Below, one piece after another: positions 7,234-15,883 of a DNA stretch of 37,365 nucleotides. Below the pieces are notes generated by a model that was not told the origin of the DNA, made no database searches, and saw only the letters and a list, made by a program, of their open reading frames with translations. Position 1 is the first letter of the stretch. Each line of letters begins with the position of its first letter. Source of the DNA: an uncultured Clostridia bacterium (GTDB lineage Bacteria > Bacillota > Clostridia > TANB77 > CAG-508); the NCBI GenBank assembly GCA_947426305.1, contig CANEDP010000015.1:1-37365 (forward strand), written 5' to 3'. The position numbers and the translations under genes are program-made.

Positions 7234-8988
7234 ATGGAAGAAGAATTCGTAACACTAACAATTGACGGAATCGAAGTAAAAACCAAAAAAGGAAATACCA
7301 TATTACAAGCGGCGCAGAAAGTGGGAATTGATATCCCGACGTTATGTTTTTTGAAAGAAATCAACGAAGTGGGCGATTGCAGAATGTGTATCGTGGAAGT
7401 CGAAGGCAGAAAAGGATTTGCCACATCATGTATCCAAAAAGCCGAAGAAGGCATGGTGGTGCATACGCACACACCAGAAGTGCTAGAAGCAAGACACATC
7501 GTTCTTGACTTGATTTTATCCAACCATAAAATCGAATGTTTAACGTGTACGCGCTCAGGAAACTGCGAATTGCAAAAATTAGCGGAAAAATTTAATGTAC
7601 AAAAAATTGAATATCCCGGCGAAATGGTAAAACATGAAATCGACGACAAATCGCCATCCATTGTAAGAGATTTCAATAAATGTATTTTATGCAGAAGATG
7701 CATCGCAACCTGCAAAAATGTGCAAGAAATCGGAGCAATTGACTGTATCGAGCGTGGCTTCGAATCGTGTATTTCTACGACGTATGACAACAGTTTAAAT
7801 GATGTAGATTGTACTTTTTGCGGACAATGCATTGAATCTTGCCCAACAGGTGCTTTGCACGAAAAAGAATCGATTAATGATGTTTGGGTAAGGCTAAAAG
7901 ACCCAGAAACATACGTGGTTGTGCAAACCGCTCCAGCAGTAAGAGTGGCTTTGGGAGAAGAATTTGGCATGCCAATTGGAACCAATGTAAAAGGCAAAAT
8001 GGTAACTGCCCTAAAAAGAATGGGATTTAACAAAGTCTTTGACACGAACACTGGTGCGGATTTGACCATTATGGAAGAAGCAAACGAATTTATCGAAAGA
8101 ATCCAAAACGGTGGTGTTTTGCCGATGATTACGTCTTGCAGCCCGGGTTGGGTGCGTTTTGCGGAGAAAAATTATGGCGAACTTTTGAGCCATTTGTCAA
8201 GTTGCAAATCCCCACATCAAATGTTTGGTGCTCTGATTAAATCATACTTTGCCGAAAAATATGGAATTGACAAAAATAAAATTTGTATCGTATCGGTTAT
8301 GCCATGTATTGCAAAAAAATACGAATGTAGCCGCGAAGAAATGGAAGTGGATGGCGTGCGCGATGTTGATTACGTGCTTACTACAAGGGAACTTGCCAGA
8401 ATGATTAAGCAAGCCAACCTTGATTTTACGGAATTGGAAGATAGCGATTTTGACGAACCAATGGGAGAAGCCAGCGGAGCGGGAGCGATTTTTGGCACGA
8501 CTGGAGGAGTTATGGAAGCCGCGATTCGAACAGCGATTGACACATTGGAAGGAAAAAATGTGGAGCAATTCGAGTACAAGGAAGTTAGAGGCGAAAAAGG
8601 AATCAAAGAGACTACTTTACAAATTGCGGGAATTGATGTGAAGATTGCTGTTGTGAGTGGCTTGGCAAATGCGAGAAGAATTATGGAGCAAATCAAAGCA
8701 GGAAATTCGCCTTATCATTTTGTGGAAATTATGGCGTGTCCTGGTGGGTGTGTAATGGGTGGCGGTCAGCCGATTAAGAGTTCGAAAGTAAGGGCAACCG
8801 TTGATGTCAGAAAATTAAGAGCAGATGCTTTGTATTCCATTGATGAAAAAAGCGTGATTCGAAAATCGCATGAAAATCCAGTTATGAAGCAGTTATATGA
8901 AGAATTTTTGGAGAAACAAGGAAGTCATGTGGCGCATAAGTATTTGCATACGGAGTATGGGGCAAAAGAAAAATACGAGATTACATAA
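7234..8988 (+). CDS. hydA: [FeFe] hydrogenase catalytic subunit HydA
   Basis: A 584-residue [FeFe] hydrogenase of the HndD type that reduces protons to H2, or the reverse. It carries an N-terminal ferredoxin-like [2Fe-2S] domain (Cys near 38, 49, 52 and 66), an HxxxCxxCxxxxxC-type segment around CLTCTRSGNC, two [4Fe-4S] motifs (CILCRRCIATC, CTFCGQCIESC) and the H-cluster domain. The three H-cluster signatures are complete: TSCSPGW at 300-306, MPCIAKKYE at 356-364 and MACPGGCVMGGGQP at 500-513. With HydC and HydB it forms the NADH/ferredoxin electron-bifurcating enzyme. The ribosome site is AGGAGG just before ATG 7234. There are no in-frame CGG codons. Confidence 0.96.
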   Translation: MEEEFVTLTIDGIEVKTKKGNTILQAAQKVGIDIPTLCFLKEINEVGDCRMCIVEVEGRKGFATSCIQKAEEGMVVHTHTPEVLEARHIVLDLILSNHKIECLTCTRSGNCELQKLAEKFNVQKIEYPGEMVKHEIDDKSPSIVRDFNKCILCRRCIATCKNVQEIGAIDCIERGFESCISTTYDNSLNDVDCTFCGQCIESCPTGALHEKESINDVWVRLKDPETYVVVQTAPAVRVALGEEFGMPIGTNVKGKMVTALKRMGFNKVFDTNTGADLTIMEEANEFIERIQNGGVLPMITSCSPGWVRFAEKNYGELLSHLSSCKSPHQMFGALIKSYFAEKYGIDKNKICIVSVMPCIAKKYECSREEMEVDGVRDVDYVLTTRELARMIKQANLDFTELEDSDFDEPMGEASGAGAIFGTTGGVMEAAIRTAIDTLEGKNVEQFEYKEVRGEKGIKETTLQIAGIDVKIAVVSGLANARRIMEQIKAGNSPYHFVEIMACPGGCVMGGGQPIKSSKVRATVDVRKLRADALYSIDEKSVIRKSHENPVMKQLYEEFLEKQGSHVAHKYLHTEYGAKEKYEIT

Positions 8989-8989
8989 C

Positions 8990-9018
8990 TTGACAAAATT
9001 ATGTAATTATGATATAAT
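8990..9018 (+). promoter_or_regulatory. Consensus promoter of solitary cassette 1
   Basis: Perfect TTGACA at 8990-8995 and perfect TATAAT at 9013-9018 with a 17-nt spacer, starting immediately after the hydA stop codon. Confidence 0.8.
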
Positions 9019-9074
9019 TATATTAAGGATATTTAGAAACTTTACAAACAAATGTGTTTAAAGGAGGCATCAGT

Positions 9075-9587
9075 ATGGTAGGAAATTGTGTTTTGGTACC
9101 AGCAACGTATTATCGGATTAAGGAAAAATATGGAGACAGTCCGTGCAACCATTGTGTAAATAAACAGTTTGGTTGCCCAGACAAGGAACCGATTCGGGTT
9201 GGATTAGATAGTTTTATTCCCATTGAGAATGACCCGAAGGAACTCCCTATCTGCGGTATATGGTGCAGAGAATGTAAGGCTAAAAACGGAAAGATACAGC
9301 ACGAAGTGCTTTGGAATTCCAAAAGAGCATATGCTATTAAATGCCCGATTTGTGGCTCGGAATTTTTGCTGTACAGGGATAAAGTTCGAGCAGAGTACAC
9401 AGGTTATAAAAATGCTCTGGGAGAGTTTGTGCCGGCTGATCCTTATGGCACAAGCACAAGAACGATAGAGAGGATAAAATCTTGTATTCATGAACTCGAT
9501 GAGCCTACTCCGCTTATTGCATCATTTGGCGAAGATACTTCGATATCGCCGATGATGGTGGCATTGAAGAAGGCTGGTGTTGTATAA
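9075..9587 (+). CDS. Uncharacterised cysteine-rich (zinc-binding?) protein, cassette 1
   Basis: A 170-residue protein I do not recognise. Cysteine pairs occur as CNHC...GC (about 24-35), CGIWCREC (about 61-68) and CPIC (about 91-94), which suggests one or two structural zinc sites. There is no signal peptide or membrane helix. Start ATG 9075 is chosen because AAGGAGG lies 7 nt upstream; a GTG start at 9054 would put that site inside the gene. It stands alone between a consensus promoter and a strong terminator. Codon use differs from its neighbours: CGG is used in frame at 9114 and 9195, while hydrogenase and cell-wall genes avoid it. This suggests recent transfer. Function unknown. Confidence 0.75.
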   Translation: MVGNCVLVPATYYRIKEKYGDSPCNHCVNKQFGCPDKEPIRVGLDSFIPIENDPKELPICGIWCRECKAKNGKIQHEVLWNSKRAYAIKCPICGSEFLLYRDKVRAEYTGYKNALGEFVPADPYGTSTRTIERIKSCIHELDEPTPLIASFGEDTSISPMMVALKKAGVV

Positions 9588-9593
9588 CACAAA

Positions 9594-9640
9594 ACGGCAA
9601 AGAAACTGCTGATATTGAGCAGTTTCTTTGTCGTTTTTTT
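9594..9640 (+). terminator. Strong terminator of cassette 1
   Basis: A 17-bp stem, ACGGCAAAGAAACTGCT pairing with AGCAGTTTCTTTGTCGT (one G-T pair), with loop GATATTG and a run of seven T. Confidence 0.92.
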
Positions 9641-9698
9641 AAATTAGAGAAAATTCTAATGATACTGGGAGACAATTATATTAAAATGCAAAAAAAAG

Positions 9699-9727
9699 TT
9701 GACTTTTTATGCAAACTGTAATATAAT
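9699..9727 (+). promoter_or_regulatory. Promoter of solitary cassette 2
   Basis: TTGACT at 9699-9704 and TATAAT at 9722-9727 with a 17-nt spacer, about 50 nt before the cassette 2 start codon. Confidence 0.75.
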
Positions 9728-9775
9728 CAAGACTGTAATAGATTATAGTTTTATGAAAAACAGGAGGTAATAATT

Positions 9776-10201
9776 ATGACTGTTGATGAAAAAAACTTTT
9801 TTCTGGAAGAACTTAAAAAAGTTCCCAATCGGGACGTTCTAAAGGTGGCAACATGGGAAGAGATCTTGAGAATTGCTAGAGAGATAGATTTTCAAGCAGT
9901 TGAGCAAATCTATTTTAAAGCAAATGGTCTAAAGTTGAAAAAACGCGATATTTCGGCAGAAGAACTGTTTGAAGCCAATTTCTTTTTCAATTTATCATCA
10001 GAATTTGAAGAACAGTTGAAAACGATAGGGGAATGGACAGTTCATAATGTGTGGAATTTGAATGATTCAGACACATGCAAAATGTTAGAAGACTATGCGA
10101 CTCTTATCGTTGGAGAAAAAGCATGGATGTATGATGCCTACTTTTTTAATTTGGATGCTGTTTTAAAGTATGCCAAGTCTGATAGACCAGATCTTACATG
10201 A
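9776..10201 (+). CDS. Uncharacterised 141-residue protein, cassette 2
   Basis: A 141-residue soluble, acidic, mostly helical protein with no motif I recognise. Aromatic residues are frequent (FFFNLSSEFEE, EKAWMYDAYFFN). It has a CAGGAGG ribosome site, its own consensus promoter and its own hairpin terminator, the same solitary layout as the genes at 9075 and 22441. It uses CGG in frame (9830, Asn-Arg-Asp), unlike the flanking core genes, which again suggests a different codon history. Function unknown. Confidence 0.7.
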   Translation: MTVDEKNFFLEELKKVPNRDVLKVATWEEILRIAREIDFQAVEQIYFKANGLKLKKRDISAEELFEANFFFNLSSEFEEQLKTIGEWTVHNVWNLNDSDTCKMLEDYATLIVGEKAWMYDAYFFNLDAVLKYAKSDRPDLT

Positions 10202-10210
10202 TTTTATAAA

Positions 10211-10246
10211 AATATCACAGGACCATTTGGAACTGTGATATTTTTA
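10211..10246 (+). terminator. Terminator of cassette 2
   Basis: AATATCACAG pairing with CTGTGATATT around a 12-nt loop, followed by TTTATT. Confidence 0.8.
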
Positions 10247-10275
10247 TTGACAAAATTCTCCTTAAATATTATAAT
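10247..10275 (+). promoter_or_regulatory. Promoter of pyrB
   Basis: TTGACA at 10247-10252 and TATAAT at 10270-10275 with a 17-nt spacer; the -35 abuts the preceding terminator. No PyrR attenuator or T-box structure is seen in the short leader. Confidence 0.8.
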
Positions 10276-10302
10276 AAAAAGAAAATAAAAGGAGAACCAA
10301 AT

Positions 10303-11202
10303 ATGAATCATGTATTAACTGCCAAACAATACACGAAAGAAACGCTAGAAGAATTATTTACGCTAACCGATGATATCAAAAACAATCCACAGAAATATGC
10401 TAAAACATTGGATGGAAAAATTGTTGCTGTCATGTTCTATGAACCAAGCACAAGAACCAGATTGTCTTTTGAAACAGCGGCTTTGAGACTAGGCGGACAG
10501 GTTATCTCAACTGAAAATGCCTCTGCCAATTCTTCTGGAAAAAAAGGCGAAACCCTAGAAGATACGGTAAAAGTTCTACAAGGTTATGCAGATGCCATTG
10601 TTATCAGACATTCAAGCGACACTTGGCCACAAGATGCCATAAAAGTTGCTCAAGTTCCAATTTTAAATGCAGGTGCAGGAAAAGGCGAGCATCCAACCCA
10701 AGCATTATTAGATGTTTACACAATTCGAGAACACAGGAAAACGTTAGATGGCGTAAAAGTTGCTATTTTAGGTGATTTGCTAAATGGTAGAACCATTCAT
10801 TCATTGCTAAGATTAGTGAGTCTTTACAACAATGTTGAGGTTTATGGCTTAAGCAAAGAATGCTTTGCGCTTCCACAAGAATACATTGATATGCTAAATG
10901 CAAGAGAAATCGAATATAAAAAATGTAACAATTTTGACGATATTCCAAAAGATGTGGATATTTTATATCACACAAGAATTCAATCTGAACGATTTGAAGG
11001 AGATTTTGGAAAAGAAGAATATATTATCAACAAAGAGGTTTTAAACAAGTTTTCAGAAAACACGATTGTACTTCATCCACTACCAAGAAATGAAGAAATT
11101 GCAACGGATATCGACGATGACCCAAGAGCGATGTATTTTAAACAGGCTCACAATGGATTGTATGTCAGAATGGCGTTATTTGTACAAGCATTAAGCAAAT
11201 AA
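10303..11202 (+). CDS. pyrB: Aspartate carbamoyltransferase catalytic subunit
   Basis: A 299-residue transcarbamylase that makes N-carbamoyl-aspartate from carbamoyl phosphate and aspartate, the first committed step of pyrimidine synthesis. The carbamoyl-phosphate loop is PSTRTRLSFE (about 46-55), the 80s-loop lysine lies in SSGKKGE, and the substrate-site segments GEHPTQALLD and HPLPRNEE are present. The length fits a catalytic chain of about 300-310 residues. PyrB is preferred over ArgF because the first loop is STRTR followed by LSFE rather than the ornithine-type pattern, and there is no SMG motif near the C-terminus. It is monocistronic with a perfect promoter; no pyrI or other pyr gene is adjacent. 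GGAGA ribosome site before ATG 10303. Confidence 0.9.
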   Translation: MNHVLTAKQYTKETLEELFTLTDDIKNNPQKYAKTLDGKIVAVMFYEPSTRTRLSFETAALRLGGQVISTENASANSSGKKGETLEDTVKVLQGYADAIVIRHSSDTWPQDAIKVAQVPILNAGAGKGEHPTQALLDVYTIREHRKTLDGVKVAILGDLLNGRTIHSLLRLVSLYNNVEVYGLSKECFALPQEYIDMLNAREIEYKKCNNFDDIPKDVDILYHTRIQSERFEGDFGKEEYIINKEVLNKFSENTIVLHPLPRNEEIATDIDDDPRAMYFKQAHNGLYVRMALFVQALSK

Positions 11203-11240
11203 AAAATATAGGGGCGATTGATAGTCGCTCCTATATTTTT
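11202..11240. terminator. Bidirectional terminator formed by a TAGGGGCG palindrome
   Basis: AAAATATAGGGGCGA pairs with TCGCTCCTATATTTTT around TTGATAG. The A-run on the left and T-run on the right let it end both pyrB (plus) and the convergent gene at 11239-11760 (minus). The core resembles the palindromes in the hydC-hydB gap. Confidence 0.8.
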
Positions 11241-11760
11241 ATAATTTCTCAACCTTGTTTCCAAAGAAATTTCTCCAAACCGAATTTGCTTTTGTTCCAT
11301 CTTGAATCGGATCATCTGGTGTATCGATTTTGCAAGTATCATGAATTTCACTTGTCTTGATGACGGATGATGCCACTTTTTCTCTGCTTTGAGTTGAGAA
11401 TCCATTTAATTTGTTGTTGTCCCAAATTTGAATGTTGTATTGTGAAAGCACAGGTCGCGCTTTGCTTGAAATGGCTGAATTTCCCGGAATCAAAATAATG
11501 TTGTGATAATGCGATTTTGATGCAAATTCACCCAAGCTATGTACGCTAAAATTTGACACATTACAACCCGGTCTCATGACTTCAAACAAATAATTATCAC
11601 CATGGAAATTAGCGCTCATCCAGTAACTAGATGTATTTTGGCGAATGGTAGAAATATTGCTAAAGCCTTTGCTTTGTAAAATTGAGGTTATTTTCATAGA
11701 TGAATTGTTGTATTTTTTATAAATTACATAAATAATAAAAATGATAATGATGATATCCAT
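11239..11760 (-). CDS. Small membrane-anchored protein, possibly Mrr-like
   Basis: A 173-residue protein with one N-terminal membrane helix (residues 1-13, very rich in Ile/Val) followed by a cytosolic domain. The segment FASKSHYHNIILIPGNSAISSKARPVL and what follows (IQIWDNNKL) has the general look of the C-terminal half of Mrr/restriction-endonuclease-fold domains in membrane-tethered bacterial proteins. A clear D-ExK catalytic set is not visible, so this assignment is weak. Start ATG at 11760 has AGGAG 9 nt upstream. It converges on pyrB and shares its terminator. No operon partner. Confidence 0.65.
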   Translation of the reverse strand: MDIIIIIFIIYVIYKKYNNSSMKITSILQSKGFSNISTIRQNTSSYWMSANFHGDNYLFEVMRPGCNVSNFSVHSLGEFASKSHYHNIILIPGNSAISSKARPVLSQYNIQIWDNNKLNGFSTQSREKVASSVIKTSEIHDTCKIDTPDDPIQDGTKANSVWRNFFGNKVEKL

Positions 11761-11911
11761 ACTATTTTTCTCCTAGATTTGATTCTTAAATTAATTATAA
11801 CATAAAATTTATATTTTGGCAAGGAATAAACATATCCTTTTTGAATTTTCTAGAAATTCTCTTGAAAAAACTACAAAAATAATATATAATAAACCAAAAC
11901 GGAGAGAAAAA

Positions 11912-14170
11912 ATGGAATTATTATCGCCAGTCGGCAATTTTGATAATTTAATTGCAGCCGTGCAAAACGGAGCAGATGCTGTATATTTGGGCGCAAACAG
12001 CTTTAATGCGAGAGCAAATGCCCAGAATTTTAATGACGAAGAATTAAAGAATGCAATTCTGTATGCTAGAAAAAGAAATGTTGATGTACATTTAACACTC
12101 AATATTTTAATGTTCGGAAACGAATTAGAAGAGGCTCTAAAGCTTGCCAGATTTGCTTATGAATGTGGTGTTTCCGCCATAATTATACAAGATATTGGTT
12201 TAGCAAGGGAAGTTATCAAGCGCTTTCCAGATTTACCAATTCATGCAAGCACTCAAATGACGATTTCCAATTTAGCAGGTGTTCAGTTAATGGAAAAACT
12301 AGGATTCGAAAGAGTCGTTTTGGCCAGAGAATTGTCTTTGCAGGAAATTGCAAATATTCGTAAAAACACAAGAATGGAACTAGAATGCTTTGGTCATGGT
12401 GCATTATGTGTTTCTTATTCAGGTCAATGTTTATTTAGCAGTATGGTGGGCAAAAGAAGTGGAAATCGCGGTTTGTGTGCAGGTCCATGCAGATTAGATT
12501 ATAATTTGTTAAAAAATGGAAATGCTATTGATAACGGTTATTTGCTTAGTCCGAAAGATATTTGTACTTTGCAGATTTTACCACAATTAATGGATTTGGG
12601 AATTGACAGTTTGAAAATCGAAGGTAGAAAAAAATCATACGAATATGTTTCAATTGTTACTAAAATGTATCGAAAATATATTGATTTAGCCAAAAATAAT
12701 CCTCAAAAGTACAAAGTCGAAGAGGAAGATTTAAAGCAAATTTTACAAATTTACAATCGAGGTGGCATGGGAACAGGCTATTTTGAAAATAGACAAAATA
12801 TTGTTTATCCAGAAAAGCCAAATCATCTAGGAATTTACGTGGGCGATGTCAAGGGGATTAATGCAAAGAAAAAACAAGTAACAATTGATTTAACTGACGA
12901 AATTCAAATGGGAGATGTGCTTAGTATTGATGATAAAACTTCGTATGTTTCGCAAATTATAGAAGGAAATACGGTTGGCGAAATCAAGGACATAAAAAAT
13001 ATCAAACTAAATGACGAAGTTTATAAAATTGTAAGCAATACGCTCAATAAAAAGCAATGGGAAATCTACAAAAAAGAAATCAAGAAGGTAGATATTTCAT
13101 GTAAATTGTATCAAGAGGGCGAAAATATATGTCTGGAATTGTACAATGATTGTATTTGCGTAAAATCGTCTGTAAAGCATGAAAAAACGGACGTAAACGA
13201 ACTTGACAAATCTAGAATTTTATGCCAAATTCAGAAAACAGGAAATACCATTTTTCAAATCAAAGATGCGGATATTCAGGTGGAACATTTAAAATTGCCA
13301 ATAAGTAGCCTAAATCAATTGCGTAGAGAAGCAATCGAGGAGCTTGAGAGGTGCTTGGAAAATAGGATTCAAAGAAAATCAGATGTGAAAATCGATGTAG
13401 TGCAAAATTTGCATAATTTAAAAAAACAGGAAAAGCCTAAAATAAATTTATTTTTACAAAAATTTGACGAGAAAATTAATTATCAAAGTTTGGACTATCA
13501 TGAAATTTATGTGCCATTTAAGGAATTGATAGGACGCAAGAAAATGCGAGATTGCATCGCTGTTTTACCCAATATTGTAGATGAAACATATGAGAAATTA
13601 ATCATGCAAAATAGGCTAATATTGGACGAGGCTAAAGCAATCATGATTTCACATATATCACAAATTGAGATTTTGAAGAAATTAAATATTGCCAAAAAAG
13701 TCATGGCAGATTATTCATTAAATATTACGAATATTTTATCGGAAAAGGTATTACACGACTTGAAAATAGAACGATTTACGATGTCTCCAGAACTTGACAA
13801 AAGGCAAATTAATGAATTTTCAGATGATTTAGAAAAAGAGTTGGTGGTTTATGGAAGAACGTGTTTAATGACTTCCAAATACTGTCCAATTGGCAAAAAT
13901 ACAGATTGTAAAATGGCTTGTCAAAACGGAAATTATGCATTAAAAGATAGAAAAAATTTTGTATTTCCAATTGTTTCGGATCATATCAATTGTCACTGTC
14001 GAATTTACAATTCTAAAATTTTGTCAAATGATTATCAGAATGTGGATATTGATTTTGTAAGAATTGATGTGCTAAATGAAACGGAAGAAGAAATTCACAA
14101 AATTATTTCTGCAGTGAAAGCAGGAAAAAGATTAACAGGCGAAAATTATACAAACGGAAATTTAGCCTAA
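11912..14170 (+). CDS. Peptidase U32 family protein (RlhA/YhbU-like)
   Basis: A 752-residue U32-family protein. The N-terminal TIM-barrel-like part starts MELLSPVGN and contains GADAVYLGA, the IHASTQMTISN segment, ECFGHGALCVSYSGQC and the cysteine-rich NRGLCAGPCR, which are family signatures. Bacterial U32 proteins of this type act in RNA hydroxylation (RlhA, C2501 of 23S rRNA) or tRNA hydroxylation (TrhP) and carry an iron-sulfur cluster; which substrate applies here is not visible. The length of about 750 residues fits the version with a C-terminal DUF3656-type region; extra cysteines occur near the end (KYCPIGKNTDCKMAC). Start ATG 11912 follows GGAGAG; an upstream in-frame start at 11816 lies in promoter-like AT DNA. 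Monocistronic. Confidence 0.88.
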   Translation: MELLSPVGNFDNLIAAVQNGADAVYLGANSFNARANAQNFNDEELKNAILYARKRNVDVHLTLNILMFGNELEEALKLARFAYECGVSAIIIQDIGLAREVIKRFPDLPIHASTQMTISNLAGVQLMEKLGFERVVLARELSLQEIANIRKNTRMELECFGHGALCVSYSGQCLFSSMVGKRSGNRGLCAGPCRLDYNLLKNGNAIDNGYLLSPKDICTLQILPQLMDLGIDSLKIEGRKKSYEYVSIVTKMYRKYIDLAKNNPQKYKVEEEDLKQILQIYNRGGMGTGYFENRQNIVYPEKPNHLGIYVGDVKGINAKKKQVTIDLTDEIQMGDVLSIDDKTSYVSQIIEGNTVGEIKDIKNIKLNDEVYKIVSNTLNKKQWEIYKKEIKKVDISCKLYQEGENICLELYNDCICVKSSVKHEKTDVNELDKSRILCQIQKTGNTIFQIKDADIQVEHLKLPISSLNQLRREAIEELERCLENRIQRKSDVKIDVVQNLHNLKKQEKPKINLFLQKFDEKINYQSLDYHEIYVPFKELIGRKKMRDCIAVLPNIVDETYEKLIMQNRLILDEAKAIMISHISQIEILKKLNIAKKVMADYSLNITNILSEKVLHDLKIERFTMSPELDKRQINEFSDDLEKELVVYGRTCLMTSKYCPIGKNTDCKMACQNGNYALKDRKNFVFPIVSDHINCHCRIYNSKILSNDYQNVDIDFVRIDVLNETEEEIHKIISAVKAGKRLTGENYTNGNLA

Positions 14171-14227
14171 AATTCATCATAAATTACAATAAAATATAAT
14201 ATGATTAAATAAACCTACAAAAAATGC

Positions 14228-14256
14228 TATACAAAAATTATTTTTTGAGATATAAT
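14228..14256 (+). promoter_or_regulatory. Probable promoter of the murE operon
   Basis: TATAAT at 14251-14256 with TATACA 17 nt upstream at 14228-14233 (weak -35). Transcription from here gives a leader of about 140 nt before murE. Confidence 0.5.
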
Positions 14257-14263
14257 TAAAATA

Positions 14264-14390
14264 CCCGTTAGCGACAAAGGAGCGTTACGGATATCTTAGT
14301 TAATATTTTTGAAAAAAATATTAACTACAAAGAAAAGCTACTACGTAGGAGGGCGACGACCCTGTCTGCCTTCGCAGAACCAAAATAGAA
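14264..14390 (+). promoter_or_regulatory. Hairpin-rich untranslated leader of murE
   Basis: The leader holds several stems: CCGTTAGCG against a downstream CGTTACGG, the 11-bp TTAATATTTTT / AAAAATATTAA near 14299-14323, AGGG-CGACG-ACCCT near 14349-14362, and TCTGC-CTTC-GCAGA near 14364-14377. I do not recognise a known riboswitch or T-box. No T-run follows the last stem, so it is not an evident attenuator. Confidence 0.45.
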
Positions 14391-14405
14391 AGGATTGATT
14401 AATCA

Positions 14406-15875
14406 ATGAAATTAAAAGAATTATTAACAGGAATAGAAAATTTCAAAATGAAAGGCGATGAAGAACTAGAAATTAAATCAATTGAGAATAATTCAAAAAA
14501 AGTAAAACCAGGAAGTCTATTTGTAGCAATCAAAGGTTATGATTTTGATGGGCACAAATTTATTGACGAAGCAATTGAAAACGGAGCAGTAGCACTTATG
14601 TTGGATATGTCAGCCGATTTAAAATCCATTAAATTGCCCAAAGATATGACAGTTATTTTAACTGATAACACAAGAGCAAATTTGGCAATTATGGCTTGCA
14701 ATTTCTATAAAAATCCATCAAGACATTTCAAATTAATTGGTGTTACAGGAACAAAAGGAAAAACCACAACAACGTATATGATTAAATCAATCTTAGAAAA
14801 GGCAGGCTACAAAGTTGGCTTAATTGGAACGATTGCCAATTACGTTGGTGAAGATATAATTTCAGAAAGCAACCGTACAACGCCAGAGAGTTTAGAGTTG
14901 CAGGAACTATTTTATAAAATGGCGGTTGCCAAAGTCGATTATGTTGTTATGGAAGTATCTTCTCAAAGTTTGAAATTGCATAGAGTTGACGGATCAAATT
15001 TTGATATGGCTGTTTTTACGAATTTTTCAAAAGATCACATCAGTTTAAAAGAACATACTGATATGGACGATTATTTCAATTCCAAATTAAAATTATTCCA
15101 AATGTGCCCAAAAGGATTTGTAAATGGCGATGATTTCAAATGCGAAAGATTGATGCATTATGCAAAAAATTGTGATATCAAAACTTATTCAGTGGATAAT
15201 GGCTCCAATTTGATTGCAAAAGATATTACCATTACAAATGCTAGTGTTGATTTTAAAGTAAAATTGGGTCAAAAAAATGAGAGAATGAAAGTGAATATTC
15301 CAGGAAGATATAGCGTTTATAATGGATTGGCAGCAATTTCTGTAGCGATTTCTTTAGGAATCGATAGCGAAAAAATCAAAGAAGGTTTGCTTGAAATTGT
15401 CATTCCTGGCAGAAATGAATTGGTGCCAAATGATAAAGAATTAACGATTATGATTGATTATGCCCATACTGCCGAAAGTTTGGAAAATGTATTAAATTCA
15501 GTAAAAGCATATACGATGGGAAGAATTATTTGCGTGTTTGGTTGTGGAGGCGACAGAGATAAAACCAAACGTCCAGAAATGGGAGAGGTTGCAGGAAGAT
15601 TAGCCGATTTTTCTATTGTAACGACCGACAACCCAAGAACAGAGAAACCAGAAGATATCATTGCAGATATTGAAGAAGGAATTTCGAAAACGAAAGGAAA
15701 CTACAAAATAGTTGTGGACAGAAAGGAAGCAATCCAAACAGCAATTGATATGGCAAATAAAAGAGATATTGTTATTTTAGCGGGAAAAGGACATGAAACT
15801 TACCAAGAAATAAATGGTGTAAAAAATGAATTTGATGAGCGTAAGATTGTAAAAGAAATATTAAAAAATAAGTAG
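14406..15875 (+). CDS. murE: UDP-MurNAc-tripeptide synthetase
   Basis: A 489-residue cytosolic Mur ligase that adds the third stem-peptide residue to UDP-MurNAc-L-Ala-D-Glu using ATP. The ATP-binding loop is GVTGTKGKTTTT (about 112-123), the central domain shows NRTTPESLELQ and MEVSSQSL, and the C-terminal domain contains TTDNPRTEKPEDI and GKGHE. The DNPR motif is the known marker of MurE enzymes that use meso-diaminopimelate rather than lysine. It is the first gene of the murE-mraY-ftsW-murG operon. AAAGGA lies upstream of ATG 14406. Confidence 0.95.
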   Translation: MKLKELLTGIENFKMKGDEELEIKSIENNSKKVKPGSLFVAIKGYDFDGHKFIDEAIENGAVALMLDMSADLKSIKLPKDMTVILTDNTRANLAIMACNFYKNPSRHFKLIGVTGTKGKTTTTYMIKSILEKAGYKVGLIGTIANYVGEDIISESNRTTPESLELQELFYKMAVAKVDYVVMEVSSQSLKLHRVDGSNFDMAVFTNFSKDHISLKEHTDMDDYFNSKLKLFQMCPKGFVNGDDFKCERLMHYAKNCDIKTYSVDNGSNLIAKDITITNASVDFKVKLGQKNERMKVNIPGRYSVYNGLAAISVAISLGIDSEKIKEGLLEIVIPGRNELVPNDKELTIMIDYAHTAESLENVLNSVKAYTMGRIICVFGCGGDRDKTKRPEMGEVAGRLADFSIVTTDNPRTEKPEDIIADIEEGISKTKGNYKIVVDRKEAIQTAIDMANKRDIVILAGKGHETYQEINGVKNEFDERKIVKEILKNK

Positions 15876-15883
15876 GAGATTTT

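Noticed and set aside
4419..8146. CCGG sites as a general cause of indels (methylation-related base-calling error)
   Set aside because: Many CCGG and CCCGG sites in coding sequence (near 4420, 5388, 7616, 8143) are intact, although a rare error at two sites cannot be excluded.
9108..9120. Third CGG +1 frameshift site (TAT CGG ATT in cassette 1)
   Set aside because: The zero frame continues to a sensible protein with paired cysteines, while the +1 frame stops within about 15 codons.
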